This document shows, in pieces, positions 37,801 to 49,806 of a stretch of DNA of 64,000 nucleotides. Location: assembly GCA_024138025.1 (NCBI GenBank), contig JAMXBD010001392.1, positions 1-64,000 of the forward strand. Reading direction: 5' to 3'. This DNA is from Combretum micranthum. Taxonomy: Eukaryota > Streptophyta > Magnoliopsida > Myrtales > Combretaceae. The position numbers and the translations under genes are program-made. The number at the start of each line of letters is the position of its first letter. Position 1 is the first letter of the stretch. The notes beneath the pieces are model-generated. The model searched no databases, was not told the origin of the DNA, and was given only the letters and a program-made list of their open reading frames with translations.

Positions 37801-40229
37801 CAAAATATATAACTACACATAAAAAAAATGGATTTTTCTTTAGATTGCAAAGAAAATGAATTAAAAAATTTAAAATTTAGAAAATTAAAGAATTAATTTA
37901 AAATTACTATAAACATGCTTTGGTCCTTTAATATATAGACATACCCTCAAAAACATTACTAAAAATCTAAAATCGTTGTTATTCATAATATTTTCCTATA
38001 GCAATGTCTGGTATGTACATTTTCAAAAATTGTGAATCGGTAAAACCTTGCTATGTACACCTTCAAAATTATTGGTTATGTAATATAAAAAAAATTATAA
38101 TGACGGACAATGATGTCATACGTTGTTTTATGAGAGGGCAAAATAATCTTTCACTATAAAGAGATATACAGTGATAATTGTCCATTCATAATCTACGTAT
38201 CTTTTCATCTTTAAATGTTTCACATAATCCTTAAGCCCTATAAATCTCTTTTTGCTAGAATCTCCTTGAAAGATCACCAAGAGGCTACAAGACTAAGATA
38301 AATCACTCTCTTTCTTGTTCTTGAGGATTTCTTTCTTAACCTACACTTTTGAAAACAAGGTGTTCATGTTTGGGAGAGAAAACAAAAGAAAAACCCTAAT
38401 CTTTGTTTTGGTAGCGGTTGTTGTTTGCAAAAGACGCAAGGAAGATAGTTTGTTTGCTGGTAATGTGAAATATAAAAGTGTCTAAATGTGTTTTCCAGTT
38501 TGTTTTTGGTGTTTCGTATGGTTTAAGATCAAGAAAATAAAGTTTAGGTGCTTTTCTCGTGTTTTGGAGTGAATAGGGGTACGAACAAGAGTTACTACCA
38601 TGGGTCATGATCACCTCGGGTGTGGCAAATTCCATCCAATCATGGCCTTGATAGCGATCACGTCTCCTAAAACGGGCATGATAAGGAGTTTTGACATGTT
38701 TTTCTTTCCTAGAGCCTATCACACCCTCCACTATAGGCGTAATCAATAAGGAGATGTTGTGACCTTCTTTTAGTTTTTGTTTTGACTTTCCTATACACCT
38801 AAGACCTTAGATTAATATATAGTATACCTAAATCTATTTAGTAAATAAAGTATATCCAGACCTAGCATAGTTGTAGTTCTTAATAGCTTAAGAGATCAGA
38901 TGGCCTTAGAAGTAATGTTTTTCCTTTTGAAAACAAGCTTTGAGTTGTTGTTGCTCTATGTGATCATGTGATCTTGATTTTGTTAAATTAGTTGTTTCAA
39001 GCATCATATCGGGTACGTCCTTACCTTTATTGTTGCTTGTAAATGTAGATTTAGAAACTACAAATGGACTTAACACTATCTTGTTTTAAATTTTTCGTTG
39101 CTTGTGTTTGGCTGGGTTTAATGGACTAAGAGTACTATGTCTTATTGTACTTGATCAATAGTTTTATGTATATGTCAATACATAGATGCACCTATGATAC
39201 ATGTGAAAAGATAAATATTATTAAACTTTGAATATTTAAAGAATAAAAGGATAGCTAAAACATTAAGATATGTAAAGTGAAATTTGAATATGAAATATAT
39301 AGATAGGTGGTTTTAGTTATCTTCACAAAATAAGAGATTATGGAATTTATATGGCAGCCAAAAAAAGATGGTTTTTGATAAAATGAAAGCATTTAATAGA
39401 AGTTTAATTATTATTAATTATTTTTTAAGTGGTGTATGATGATTTAAAAAAAATTGTTGTCCCTTTCATAATATGCATGTATTATATTATTCTTGATTTT
39501 GATGGGTGCCTTTTGATTGGTACTCGAATTTTCAATCTTCAAACAAATTAACCAATGACTAGAGTCCAAAATGAGGCTCCAACCGATGCCACATGGCTTG
39601 ATCTTAAATCATCCAATTAGAGATTCGGTCGTTCTCATATTAAAATCTGCGAATAATGTTGGTATCATGTCATCATGCAATAATTGAGACCCCTATATCT
39701 TTGCAAATATAACCTCCAAATTATATATAAATGTTATGGCAAGAAAGAAATTATATATTAATGTAGTTCAAGGTATTTAATTACTCCTCTTATACGCACT
39801 TTTTAAATCTTGTAATATTCAAAGTTGTGCAAATTGCATTTTTCCTATTGTTGTATATTCAACAAACTTCTAAATCATTATTATTGCTAGAACGTCTCTT
39901 ATAGTAAAAAAAAAATAAATAAATAAAAATAAAAGAAAGGAAAGAGAAAATAATTTTTTGAGGTAATTAATGGGGGTGGTTGATATTCCAAAAAAAATTA
40001 TGGTGTTGGTCTAATATCAAAATGAATGGTCTTAATATAAAGGCGTGTTCGTTAAATAAATATATCACAAAAATACTGACCATATACAAAAGAAGAATAA
40101 ATGAAATTGTTTCATAAAGTCATAGCCTGCCAACAATGACCTGCCCGCTTCCTCTCTCTTCAACTTTTGTCACGTGAAAAATGAAGAATTATTCAATTCA
40201 TCTCTATCTGCCTTAATATTTCTTCCTTC
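34863..40229. other. MYB upstream region and long intergenic stretch
   Basis: 34.86-35.35 kb is the MYB 5' leader and promoter side, with CT-rich and GA-rich tracts (35.06-35.10, 35.31-35.37 kb). The rest is AT-rich without a recognised gene. (TA)n runs occur at about 36171-36196 and 36976-36995. The open frames at 35369-35792, 36504-36686 and 38396-38746 have no recognised similarity and are probably chance. Confidence 0.55.
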
Positions 40230-40343
40230 ATAGATACTATTATTCTTTCTTCTATATATATACAAACTCTTACATATATATATATATATTTATATTCGAT
40301 CAAATTGGCAAGAAGTTCCGGCACAAATATTTTCTTCTCAACC
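40230..40343 (+). promoter_or_regulatory. Promoter and leader of the small 40.3-kb gene
   Basis: A TATA-like tctatatatatacaaactc lies at about 40252-40270, some 75-90 bases before the ATG. The start context caaccATGGCT is close to the plant consensus. A second (TA)n run at about 40275-40291 is also present. Confidence 0.4.
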
Positions 40344-40550
40344 ATGGCTTTGTTCTCAAATATCTTTGGTTGTTTTTCGGAGACGTCTCAAACAAGGCAA
40401 TATGTGTGCAATGGCGATGTTTGTGTTCTAGCAGATGCAAAGAGCTTAAAGAATGAGAAAAAGCAAAGCCTTAGGATATCATTTAGCCGTCTTTCGTTGA
40501 GAAGATCCAGAAATTCCACTGATAAGGTAGATTTGTGTCTCAATAGTTAG
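40344..40550 (+). CDS. Small conserved-looking plant protein, 68 residues, unknown function
   Basis: Single exon starting MALFSNIFGCFSE and ending with TAG at 40548-40550. The N terminus is short and hydrophobic (LFSNIFGCF). It is followed by a cysteine-containing YVCNGDVCVLAD segment and then a basic, serine-rich C-terminal half (ISFSRLSLRRSRNS). The CxGDVCVL arrangement recalls small plant-specific proteins of unknown role, but I cannot name a family. The extension upstream to 40305 uses no ATG. Support for a real gene comes from the start context, a TATA box at a sensible distance and the non-random composition. It could still be a chance frame. Confidence 0.5.
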   Translation: MALFSNIFGCFSETSQTRQYVCNGDVCVLADAKSLKNEKKQSLRISFSRLSLRRSRNSTDKVDLCLNS

Positions 40551-43500
40551 ATAAGTGATTGTACGATATAAATAACTTGAAATTGAGTGTTATGTATTTT
40601 AGGGTTGTGATTGTAGAGTTTCTTCTTGTCCTAATAGCTGTGTTTTTTATGTTGTCAAAACTATCTTGCCATATAATCCTATTTTGTTCCTATTTATATA
40701 GTTGTAAAAATCAAAGCTGTTTATGTTGTACATCATTTCGTTTTAATTAAGGTTAATGAAGATACATGTATACTTATATTTACATATTCATGATTATTTC
40801 ATACGGTTAGCTAATTTTCAAGATAACGTTGAATTTTCGGGACCTCAATGTTCTTCATTAACCCAACAGCAACATATCAGGGCACGAATTTCTTGAGGTC
40901 GCGTTGATCCACAGAAACACATATATACTTTGAAGGATTTTAAAATCAGCGATGATCCATTGTATTGGGAGAAAAACAAATCACTACTAACGTGTTATGA
41001 AAGTATGGAAGATAAAAAAATCCATCTCACTATTTTTTAACAATACCTTGAAAAGATGAGGAAGGCATTATATTGCTTAATACACGTTATGTGTAATATG
41101 CACGCAATGAGTAAGTATAAGATTATCGATCATTTTTTAGTATTATGATGATAATTTTAAAAATTACTCATTATCTCATTCATATATCAATATATGACTG
41201 ATAATTACCAACTACATATACATATAATGGGTAGTTTTTAAAAACTATATATACATTAATGCCTAATGCATCACACGTGTAATATACACATGATGAATAA
41301 GTATCAAATTATTAATTATTTTTTTAGTATGTATAATGATAATTTAAAAAATTATCCATTATCTCTTTCATACGTTAACATATAACTGATAGTTGTCAAT
41401 TAGGTGTATTTTACCTATTCAATTTTTTCCGTACAAAGCTGATACGTAATAACAAGATGAATATTCCACGAATTAAGAAACCGACAGCGTACCTACCTTT
41501 TACGTCGGGTAGATAATAGGTGTTGAATTTCCTTGCCCTTAATGTAAACGGTAAAAAGAAAAAGGTAACCATATAAGGACATCCCATGTAGGCAATCAAA
41601 ATAAAAATATCCTTTCCACTCAGTTTTTGACATAGTCGGACGCATTTTCCTTCTTTTGATTTTACCACGCATGGATGGAATAATGTGTTGCATATAGTGA
41701 ATAATCAAATTTGAACCTGCTCAAGTTAAAATTGGATTGCAAGAATTTGTGCCTATATTTTCAGTGTAATGTTGATCAATATTTTCAATATTTCCTTACG
41801 ATTTAGATCCTTATTTGAAAACTTGAGTGCTATAATAGTTTTCTTAATATTTAATTTCAGTTCAATAAAATTTAAGATTAGCAGGGGGGAAAAAAAAGAT
41901 AATAGTGTCTTTAGGATGGAATTTTCATAAAGAAACAGTTTTTTTTCTTTTTCTTTGGGTCCAAGAAAAATAGATGCATAGCCGTCAGGGTTTTACAAGA
42001 ATTAGTTTTAACAATAATGAATATCCATTTTTAATAAAAGGGTGAAAAAGAACACAAGAATAATAATTTTTTAAAAGTCATAAAAGTTGAATATTAGGGA
42101 AGAAAGAGCTTCTATGGTCATTCTGTCATTAATATAATCGATAAAATAAATATAATAAATAAATTATTAGTTATTTTAATTATTTAATCATGATCGAATA
42201 TGGTATGAGCCGTTAAATTATGACAGACCGATCTTGCTAAAATCAATAGCAGGAACATGGAGTTATCAGAAAAGAAAGGGTGAAAAAAACAATACATATA
42301 AGAGAATTAAGGAAAATCTACTGTCCGGATCCGTAGGCATCTGGACTGAACATAAAGCAATCCTAAAAATAATAAAGAATTTTTTTTCTTTTCCTTTTTT
42401 TAAATAAATAAGATTTACTCTGTCAGATTTTATTTGAAAATAATAAACTAATATTTAAGAAAATTCGATTCCATAACTTCAACTTTAAAATTTCGGAGTC
42501 CTTAAACCCATTATTTAATTTAATTTAATTTTTTTAAACAAAGATCAGTATCTCTTTATCAAATCATTTCACCAATTGATTTAAAAATTTCATTTTTTTT
42601 TCACCCTCGATCACTATGGCTCCATTGTTTAAAAGAAAACGTTCTTACAAAGTTTTTTTTTTAAAGTATGTCAATATAAAGATGGAAAAGATTTCTTGTC
42701 AATAGTGATGAATATCAAATAAAATAAGCGATTCTAAATACAAAGGTTAACTGTACTATGTTTTTGAAGGAAAAAATAAAAATTAAATTTGTACCATCAT
42801 AACAAATTTTTGCTTAATGTAGAGCGGAGAAATTAATAATAAAAATTATAGTAATAAAATTAAGTGACCATTATTCCCATCTTTCGTGTGTTTCAAGGAG
42901 GTGCCCTTAACTTTTTCAAAAGAATTTGGCCACCCAGATTTCCTTCGTGTTCATGATGGATACCATGCATTAGATTCATATCAAGGCTTTGAATAATTGA
43001 GGACAACGTTATTTAATTATTTTTCATTGACAAATTCGTCGCACAACTACAACAATTGAATAATGCGTGATGAATCGGTACTAAAGTTAAAGTTAGGTTT
43101 TTGCGTGGAACTTTTTTTGGTAAAAGTCTGAATTCTTTTGTAACATCTTGGATTCAGACACAAATGGTGAGTGAGGACAACGGATCTGGTGAGTTATTCA
43201 AAATAAAGATTCAAAATAGACCGAAAACCGAGACCTAGGGTTCATCATTATAATTCATACCGAATTGAATGAAGCCGCAAAATATGATTTATCTATATTT
43301 CACTTTAGTTTGCGGTTTGGTTTGAAGAAGGTATTCACACTTCAATTCAAGTGGTTGAATTGAACCAAACATTTTTAACCGAGCTGCTTGATTTTAGAGA
43401 AAATATATTGACAGCATTCTTAGTATTTTATTTATTAAGTGGTAGGATATTAATAAATTATTCATTAAATAAAACTTGTAGACAAAGCATATGGGATATT

Positions 43501-43734
43501 TGTACAAAAATAAATACTTTAAATTTAGCATATTAAAATCCGTTTACTTGAACACATAGGGATTTAAAAGTTATGCTTGAAGATAGTATTAACAGTAATA
43601 ATATCCCAACATTTACTTCATTTAAAGTTCTATTATTAGAAGTATACAATCCAACATTTATATAAACTTATAAACTGAAGCATTAAACTACATGTATAAC
43701 TAAAATTATCATTATACCACTATTTAGTTAATCT
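40551..43734. other. Intergenic, no gene recognised
   Basis: AT-rich. It contains a two-copy tandem repeat at 41085-41400. Short open frames at 40559-40750 and 41411-41708 (minus) and 43351-43536 show no recognised similarity. Confidence 0.6.
41085..41400. repeat. Two-copy direct repeat, period about 187 bp
   Basis: The block gtgtaatatgcacgcaatgagtaagtat... to ctgataattaccaa (about 41090-41213) recurs as gtgtaatatacacatgatgaataagtat... to ctgatagttgtcaa (about 41277-41400). The copies are clearly diverged. Confidence 0.7.
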
Positions 43735-44267
43735 ACCCTACACACACACATATATACATGTTATAGATTCTTGTTAACACACATGTAATCTATATTATAA
43801 CACATACGCATATAACATATTGATTATATTATATATCTACATATATAAACATATAATCTAATTATTTATTATAAAATTGTACATGCTATGAGATAAGATA
43901 TATAACATATAAATAATGTTATACCAATATAATATGTTTTATACATATATCATATTTTATTTATACTCTATATGTTATGTTTAAACGTATTATATATAAA
44001 CTAAATTACATATGCTATTTATATAATCTATATGTTAATATAGATTTCTATGATATTCTATATATAATTTATATATTATAACCTGCACACATGCATATAT
44101 AACTTATTTATTTTGAGTAACAAATAAATTATAGCATGTATAACATATATATTATGTATTTACAACTTATAGATTTTATATATGTATAGATATTATATAT
44201 ATACTCACATATAGCTATATATTATAAATATCTATTATATGTGTTGTGTGATAGTTATATATTGTGT
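43735..44267. repeat. TA-rich repeat block
   Basis: Nearly pure A/T with recurring words such as atgtaatctatatt and ataacacata. The same words occur in the TA-rich block left of the pararetrovirus (43784 versus 55013, and 44059 versus 55250). It abuts the captured MYB fragment. Confidence 0.75.
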
Positions 44268-44502
44268 GATAGAAATGGTGGACCAGTGTTGAAGAAGGGT
44301 CCATGGACGGCGGCGGTGGATGCGGTGTTGGTGGAATATGTGAAGAAAAATGGAGAAGGGAATTGGAATGCGGTGCAGAAGAATACGCGTTTAGCCCGCT
44401 GTGGAAAGAGCTGTCATCTCCGATGGACAAATCATTTAAGGCCAAATTTGAAGAAAGGTGCATTTACTTCTGAAGAAGAGAGATTGATCATTGAGTTGCC
44501 TT
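44268..44502 (+). pseudogene. Truncated inverted copy of MYB exon 1
   Basis: Nearly identical to the minus-strand segment at about 34597-34827 but in the opposite direction. It covers [12 protein letters not shown] through the R2 repeat into the start of R3 (EEERLIIEL) and stops about 40 bases short of the exon 1 donor. There is no start codon in the original place, no rest of R3 and no activation domain. Substitutions include E-to-V in the AAEDA segment and R-to-H in the KSCRLRW segment. Upstream is a TA-rich repeat and downstream is unrelated sequence. It is a DNA-level fragment, not a gene. Confidence 0.92.
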
Positions 44503-45404
44503 TATGTGATACTTTAACCTTTTTATGTGTGTATATATATAATAACAAGATGATTATTAAGGTGCATTTAAGCTTCTGTCTTCTATTATGTGGATATGCA
44601 TAAAAATATATATATATTGATCATTTGTTTATAGAAACACTAAAACATAGGTTTAGAAATAAAAACATTGGTTACGTTTCGTGATGACCATTACGGTGCA
44701 CCATCTTAACTTAAAAAGTGGATGTAAAGATTTGTGGATTCATTTATCACCATTTAGCCATACAGTGGTCTTCATATCTTAAGATGGTGGCTGTAGCTAG
44801 TAGCTAGTAGATGCATAACAAACCAAATCACAAATTATTCAAATTCAACTTAATTTTTACTTAAATTTGATTTGAGAATAATCAAATAAAGCTCGAATGC
44901 AAATTGTGGAAGTAATTTATTAAGTCAAGCTTGAATTTTATGGTGCTCAACGTTATTAGCTTGCTGGCCTAATCAAGTATGCAAATTGCAAGTAAATCAA
45001 AATCAAGTCAAGTATAAATATTAATCGAATTCGAGTACAATTTAAATATTAATGTTATTTTTTTCATAATTGAAATTATTTTTCTAGTAAATTGAATATA
45101 AATGAGTTTAATCGAGACAAATTTGACTTCATGTGGTTTTCACTTTAACTTAAAATTTATAACATGATCGAATTTGAATTTTGAAATTTCAAATCAAGTT
45201 TTGAGTTCAAAACTATGCCACATAGTCTTGATTCACTTGCAATTTTAGTGGCTGGTAGTTTGTGTTATGGATTAATCTATTTGGGTCTACATAAGATGGT
45301 GTCTTAAGACCTCAACTCATAACAAGATTTACTTATTAACCGCAGAACCTAAACCTATAGCCCGGTTTGGTGCCTGTGTGTTTCATGCAGATTAAAAGAA
45401 TTTT

Positions 45405-45715
45405 AATAAATATATAATAGTTATAAAACCTCTATTTAAAAGACATGTTTCTAATATTGTCTTCGATTTGCACGACGTATATAATGGAAATTATAGAGAA
45501 ACCATGCTTAAACTTGCAAAAATTGCTTTCTATATGTAAGTTAAATCTATAAATACATTTGATGAAAGCACAATAGCTCAAAAATTCAATCACTGATTTA
45601 GGCTTTATTATGGCATAATTGTTCTGTCACTCATTTTATGGCATACATGGTTAACTTGAACTAAATTTGATTAATATGTTTAATTTGTTTTTACAAAAAA
45701 AAAAAAAAATAAGTG
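45405..45715. repeat. Dispersed repeat related to the hAT interior at 29.1-29.5 kb
   Basis: Shared order of blocks: acatgtttctaatattgtcttcgatttgc, tataatggaaattatag, a cttgcaaa(a/g)at...tctat block, an aaatctataaatacatttgatgaa-like block, a ggcataattg block, and an A-rich run. All diverged. It is consistent with one old repeat family. Confidence 0.55.
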
Positions 45716-45865
45716 ATATCACCTACAAGATCTAGACACAATAAATATGATTAAATAGATGACTATACAAACTAAGGTGTTACGTTCCCACATCGATTCC
45801 ATAAGAAATTATGGAATGATATTAACCTTGGAGGGCTCTCCCATTTGATAGGCTAGCCTTAAATG

Positions 45866-45899
<34 letters not shown>

Positions 45900-46093
45900 A
45901 ACATTGTAACACAGTAGGAAAAAAAAAAAAACAAAGAGAAAAGGAAAAGAAAAATAAAAACAAAGCCTGCTGCAAACCTCGATCAATCACTATTAAACTA
46001 TGAAAATTTGGAAGCTTTTTATATTAAGTAGCCAACGTGTCGTCGCTCAATAGAAGAGGACAAGTAGTTACAAAAAAAAAATAATAAAAATTA

Positions 46094-46443
46094 GAGCACT
46101 TATAATATGATGGAAAGAGGAGGATGAGAAGTATTGAGAGAATAGAGAGAGAAATGTGGCAAAAAAAAAAAAAAAAGAGTAGTTACTATATAATGGAGAG
46201 GAGGTAAAAATATTTACTGTTTCATTCATTATGTCTCAATTCTATCCTGAGTAATGATAAAGTGACACTTGTTAAATGCAGTTAAAAAATAAAAATATCC
46301 TTAAAATAAAGTAAACAATTACTACACTCTATGTACATTTATCATATTATTATTACTTAGGACGGGGTTTGGATACTTTAGGTGGGACAATAAAATTTTT
46401 TTAGAGAGAAGAGGGAGTGGTTACAATATAATGAAGAGAGGGG
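46094..46443. repeat. Three direct copies of a 27-bp motif
   Basis: gag(c/t)(a/g)(c/g)tta(t/c)(a/t)ata(t/a)gatgg/aatgaagag-type motifs start at 46094, 46177 and 46415. They may be parts of an old MITE; no inverted termini were confirmed. Confidence 0.45.
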
Positions 46444-46834
46444 ACACCTACTTGAGTCAAGTTACTTACAACCTACAACCTACAATTTTTATACGTAACA
46501 TACCATACTTATAACTTTTTAAATAAACCTATAATTTTGTTATAAGATCTAACGATAGATCTTGCATCTTTTCTATAAGTGACTTAATCCAAATTCAACC
46601 CAAAGAGGAGGAGGAGTACCGAGAGGATGAAGAGAGAAAAAAGTGGAAAAGAATCCAATAAATATGAATAGGTCAAAATTAGTAAGCATCAAACTACATC
46701 AAACTATAGTAAATATATATTACACGAATCAGTGGACTGGGTTAATAAATACTAATAGGTTTATAAATACTTCACTGGGGTTTTTGGGGTACATCCATTA
46801 ATCCATTTATTTAACACGATTAAATTATACTAAC

Positions 46835-46861
46835 TGGGCCATAAACTTACTGTAATGGGCC
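46835..46861 (+). promoter_or_regulatory. Two site II (TGGGCC) elements upstream of LpxK
   Basis: TGGGCC occurs at 46835-46840 and 46856-46861, about 165-190 bases before the ATG. In plants, TGGGCC/T site II elements bind TCP factors and are common in promoters of nuclear genes for mitochondrial and housekeeping proteins. This fits the known mitochondrial location of plant LpxK. Confidence 0.5.
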
Positions 46862-47022
46862 CAAGTAGAAATTTCGCAGAAGATGTCCATGTATTGTCTT
46901 CGTTAGCCGTTACCATCTTCGTCTCTCGAGTCTTGTCCTCTGGATGTCCTTGAAAATTTCAATTTCACTCTCAGTGTCGGTTGTAGCTTCAACTGATTCT
47001 TCAGGCCACCAAAACAGCAACA

Positions 47023-49767
47023 ATGGAGAAACTAAGGAGAGTAGTTAACGAAATAGCCTTCACTCACCCTCATCACTTCTCCAATTTACCTCTTCTTCAC
47101 CGCTCTTTAATTCCCATCCTCTCTTTAGCTTCCTCTTTCTACAAACTCATTCTCTCTCTCCGCCACTCTCTCTATCACCACGGCATCTTCTCTAAACGCC
47201 AGTAAATCTCTCTTTCCCTCACACACTAAAATTTTGATGAAAATGTCCATGAGATGGCTTCAATTTGATATTTCTTTTCTGGTCTCGGGTCGATTTAGCA
47301 CAGTATGTTTTATTATACAACTTTAATGGAATTAGTATTAGTGAGGGAATAGCATACAACTTTGATATGATTTATTTTGTTAATTTTTTTTATTTAAATG
47401 AGTATATTTTTGGGAAAAAACCCAATAGGCTTAAGTTTGGGTAAGAAATGACAATTCATTATTGTTTTGTGATAAGAATTCTTTATAAAACAGTTATTAC
47501 GGTAATAAGAGTAGGGTCGTAATGGAATTGTTATTATAGCTAAATAAATAAACAGTAAATTTTGAGATGATCTAGTTGAAAACTCTAACTTCGAATAGGT
47601 TCATCGTAAATTCTGCTGATGAAATTGATTGATTATTGAAGTTTCTATACCTTAACTTTGCCCCTAATTTTTAATTAACTTGGGTGTTTAGTTCAGTATT
47701 ATAAATGACATCAACTAGTATGTAGTAAATTGATATATTCAAAATTTAGATGGTTAATTGCTAAAAGGGTAAAAGTTTAGGTACTAAAACGTGACATTTA
47801 TTTATTACTAATTTGTTTTTGCTTGGTTAGAATAACATTTCAGTACAGCCTCCAGTTTGAGGTCTTTATGAGGAGTTACCTTATCAGTTTGAAATGTTTG
47901 ATGCCCTGTACTTATAGTGTTGGTTGTTTCATTTGTGGTGGTTGTGAGATTACCTTTGCCAGTAATAAGTGTGGGGAATTTGACTTGGGGAGGCAATGGG
48001 AAGACGCCTATGGTTGAGTATATTGCTACTTGGCTGGCAGATATTGGGATTTCATCACTCATTCTCACTCGGGTATCTAATCAACCTCTTCTCTGCTATT
48101 TTTGTCTAAGAGATCATCCTTGTATTCTGGTATGTTTAAAATTGTAAGAATTGTTTCTTTATATTAATCCATGATTGGAGTTCTCTTCTGTTTGTTGTTC
48201 CATAGGGAATGCATATGTTTGAATACAGTCATTGGAAAACCTGTTTGATGTATCCCAGGCTTTGGTTTTGTCATACTTAATCTGACCCTCACTCAGATGC
48301 TGAGGTGTTGGATAACTCCCACTACTGGAATCCTTTTATACAATGTTTCTTGTTAGATTTTGAGTGCATTATTCGAGAATATAGCAACTGTACATTTAGA
48401 CCAAATTCAGCTACCTGTTGCTGTGCTGACTTGTTGTTGATAAGTCAATATGTAAGATAGGAGAGATATTTTCATGTTGATATGCTACTGCTTGACTGTA
48501 GTATCTAACTTTACGGAGCAGGGCTACAGTGGAGGTGATGAAGCTAGAATGCTTCAAAGACATCTCCATGGGAAATCGGTACAAATTGGTGTAGGTGCTG
48601 ATCGTGCAGCAACTGCTACTACTTTCATAGCAAAATATGGGTGCTCTGATCCCCGTGTTAAGTCATGCTTCGAGAGAGTTAGTGATGAGAAGGTTGAAAG
48701 CTATGATCACTGTGATGGAATTGGTGCTGTCTTACTTGATGATGGAATGCAGGTATAAGACTGTTGATTTCATTTTTTTCCTATTGTATTGGTAATGCAT
48801 TTGGCAAATTAGTTTTTATAACCAGTTTGTTCACCCGAGTAAGGTACACGTCTCAATATCCATGACGACTTCACTGGGGTTGTTTGCTCTTTAACTTATG
48901 ATTGACGTCCATGACTGATAAAAGTCGTTAGTAACACTTTTGTTTACTTTCCCGGTAGGTAGCATTGGCGCTTGAAGCGTGATGTGGATATTGTAATGGT
49001 TAATGCATTAAGGCCTTGGGGTAATGGTCGATTGCTTCCAGTGGGACCTCTAAGAGAACCTCTGATGGCCCTTAGACGAGCAGATATTGTTGTAGTCCAT
49101 CATAGTGATTTGGTAATATTTACATAGTTCATCGTGCCCTATATGCATTTTCTTGTGGGTTATGTAACTGTTTTCCTTCATGTTATGAACCTTTATCTTG
49201 AGATATTTGCTGGTGGCCATGCAGGCAAACAAATGGGATCTCCAGTCGTTGAGTTTATGATCCGGGAAGTCAAAGACTCTATCCCTATTTTCTTCACTAG
49301 AATGTCTCCAGCATACTTGTTTGAAGTGGGAATGTTATTGCCACCTTACCTTTAGGAGCACTATCTAAAAATGTTGTATTATGTGTCTCTGCGATTGGTT
49401 CTGCAGATGCCTTTGTTCAGGTTATTGAAAAGGTACTTGCTGTGCATTCTTATATTTGATTAACGAAATATGGTTGTACATGCTAGAAATTTCATGGTCT
49501 GATCCTGTTCGAATCCTTCTTCTTCCGGTTTGAAATATCTGAATATGTTTGCAGCTTGGAGCATGTTTTGTGGATCGGATTGACTTCAGTGATCATCACT
49601 TATTTCAACTCAAGGTACAGTTGATTTCCATTGCCTTCAAACTTTAGATGTCATCAAGTGCTTAGTCTTTGTGCTGAATGCTGACATATCTCTTCGTCTG
49701 GATTATGGCAGATTGAACCTCAGTTCTCTGTGGTGGCCACACTGAAACAAACCCCCCCCCCCCCCAG

Positions 49768-49806
<39 letters not shown>

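Larger units (their letters stand above)
44503..46834. other. Intergenic with dispersed repeats
   Basis: No gene recognised. It contains a repeat related to the hAT interior (45405-45715), a TTCCCACATCG stretch near 45785 that matches the plant snRNA upstream element core (RTCCCACATCG) except at its first base but has no snRNA behind it, a (TA)n run at about 45870-45895, and three direct copies of a short motif (46094-46443). Confidence 0.55.

Noticed and set aside
38396..38746. 116-residue minus-strand open frame
   Set aside because: No recognised domain, unusual composition and no promoter or splice support. It may be part of an unknown repeat, but a gene call is not supported.
45780..45880. 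Possible plant snRNA gene from the TTCCCACATCG element
   Set aside because: No snRNA body follows at the required distance; the word also occurs in repeats.
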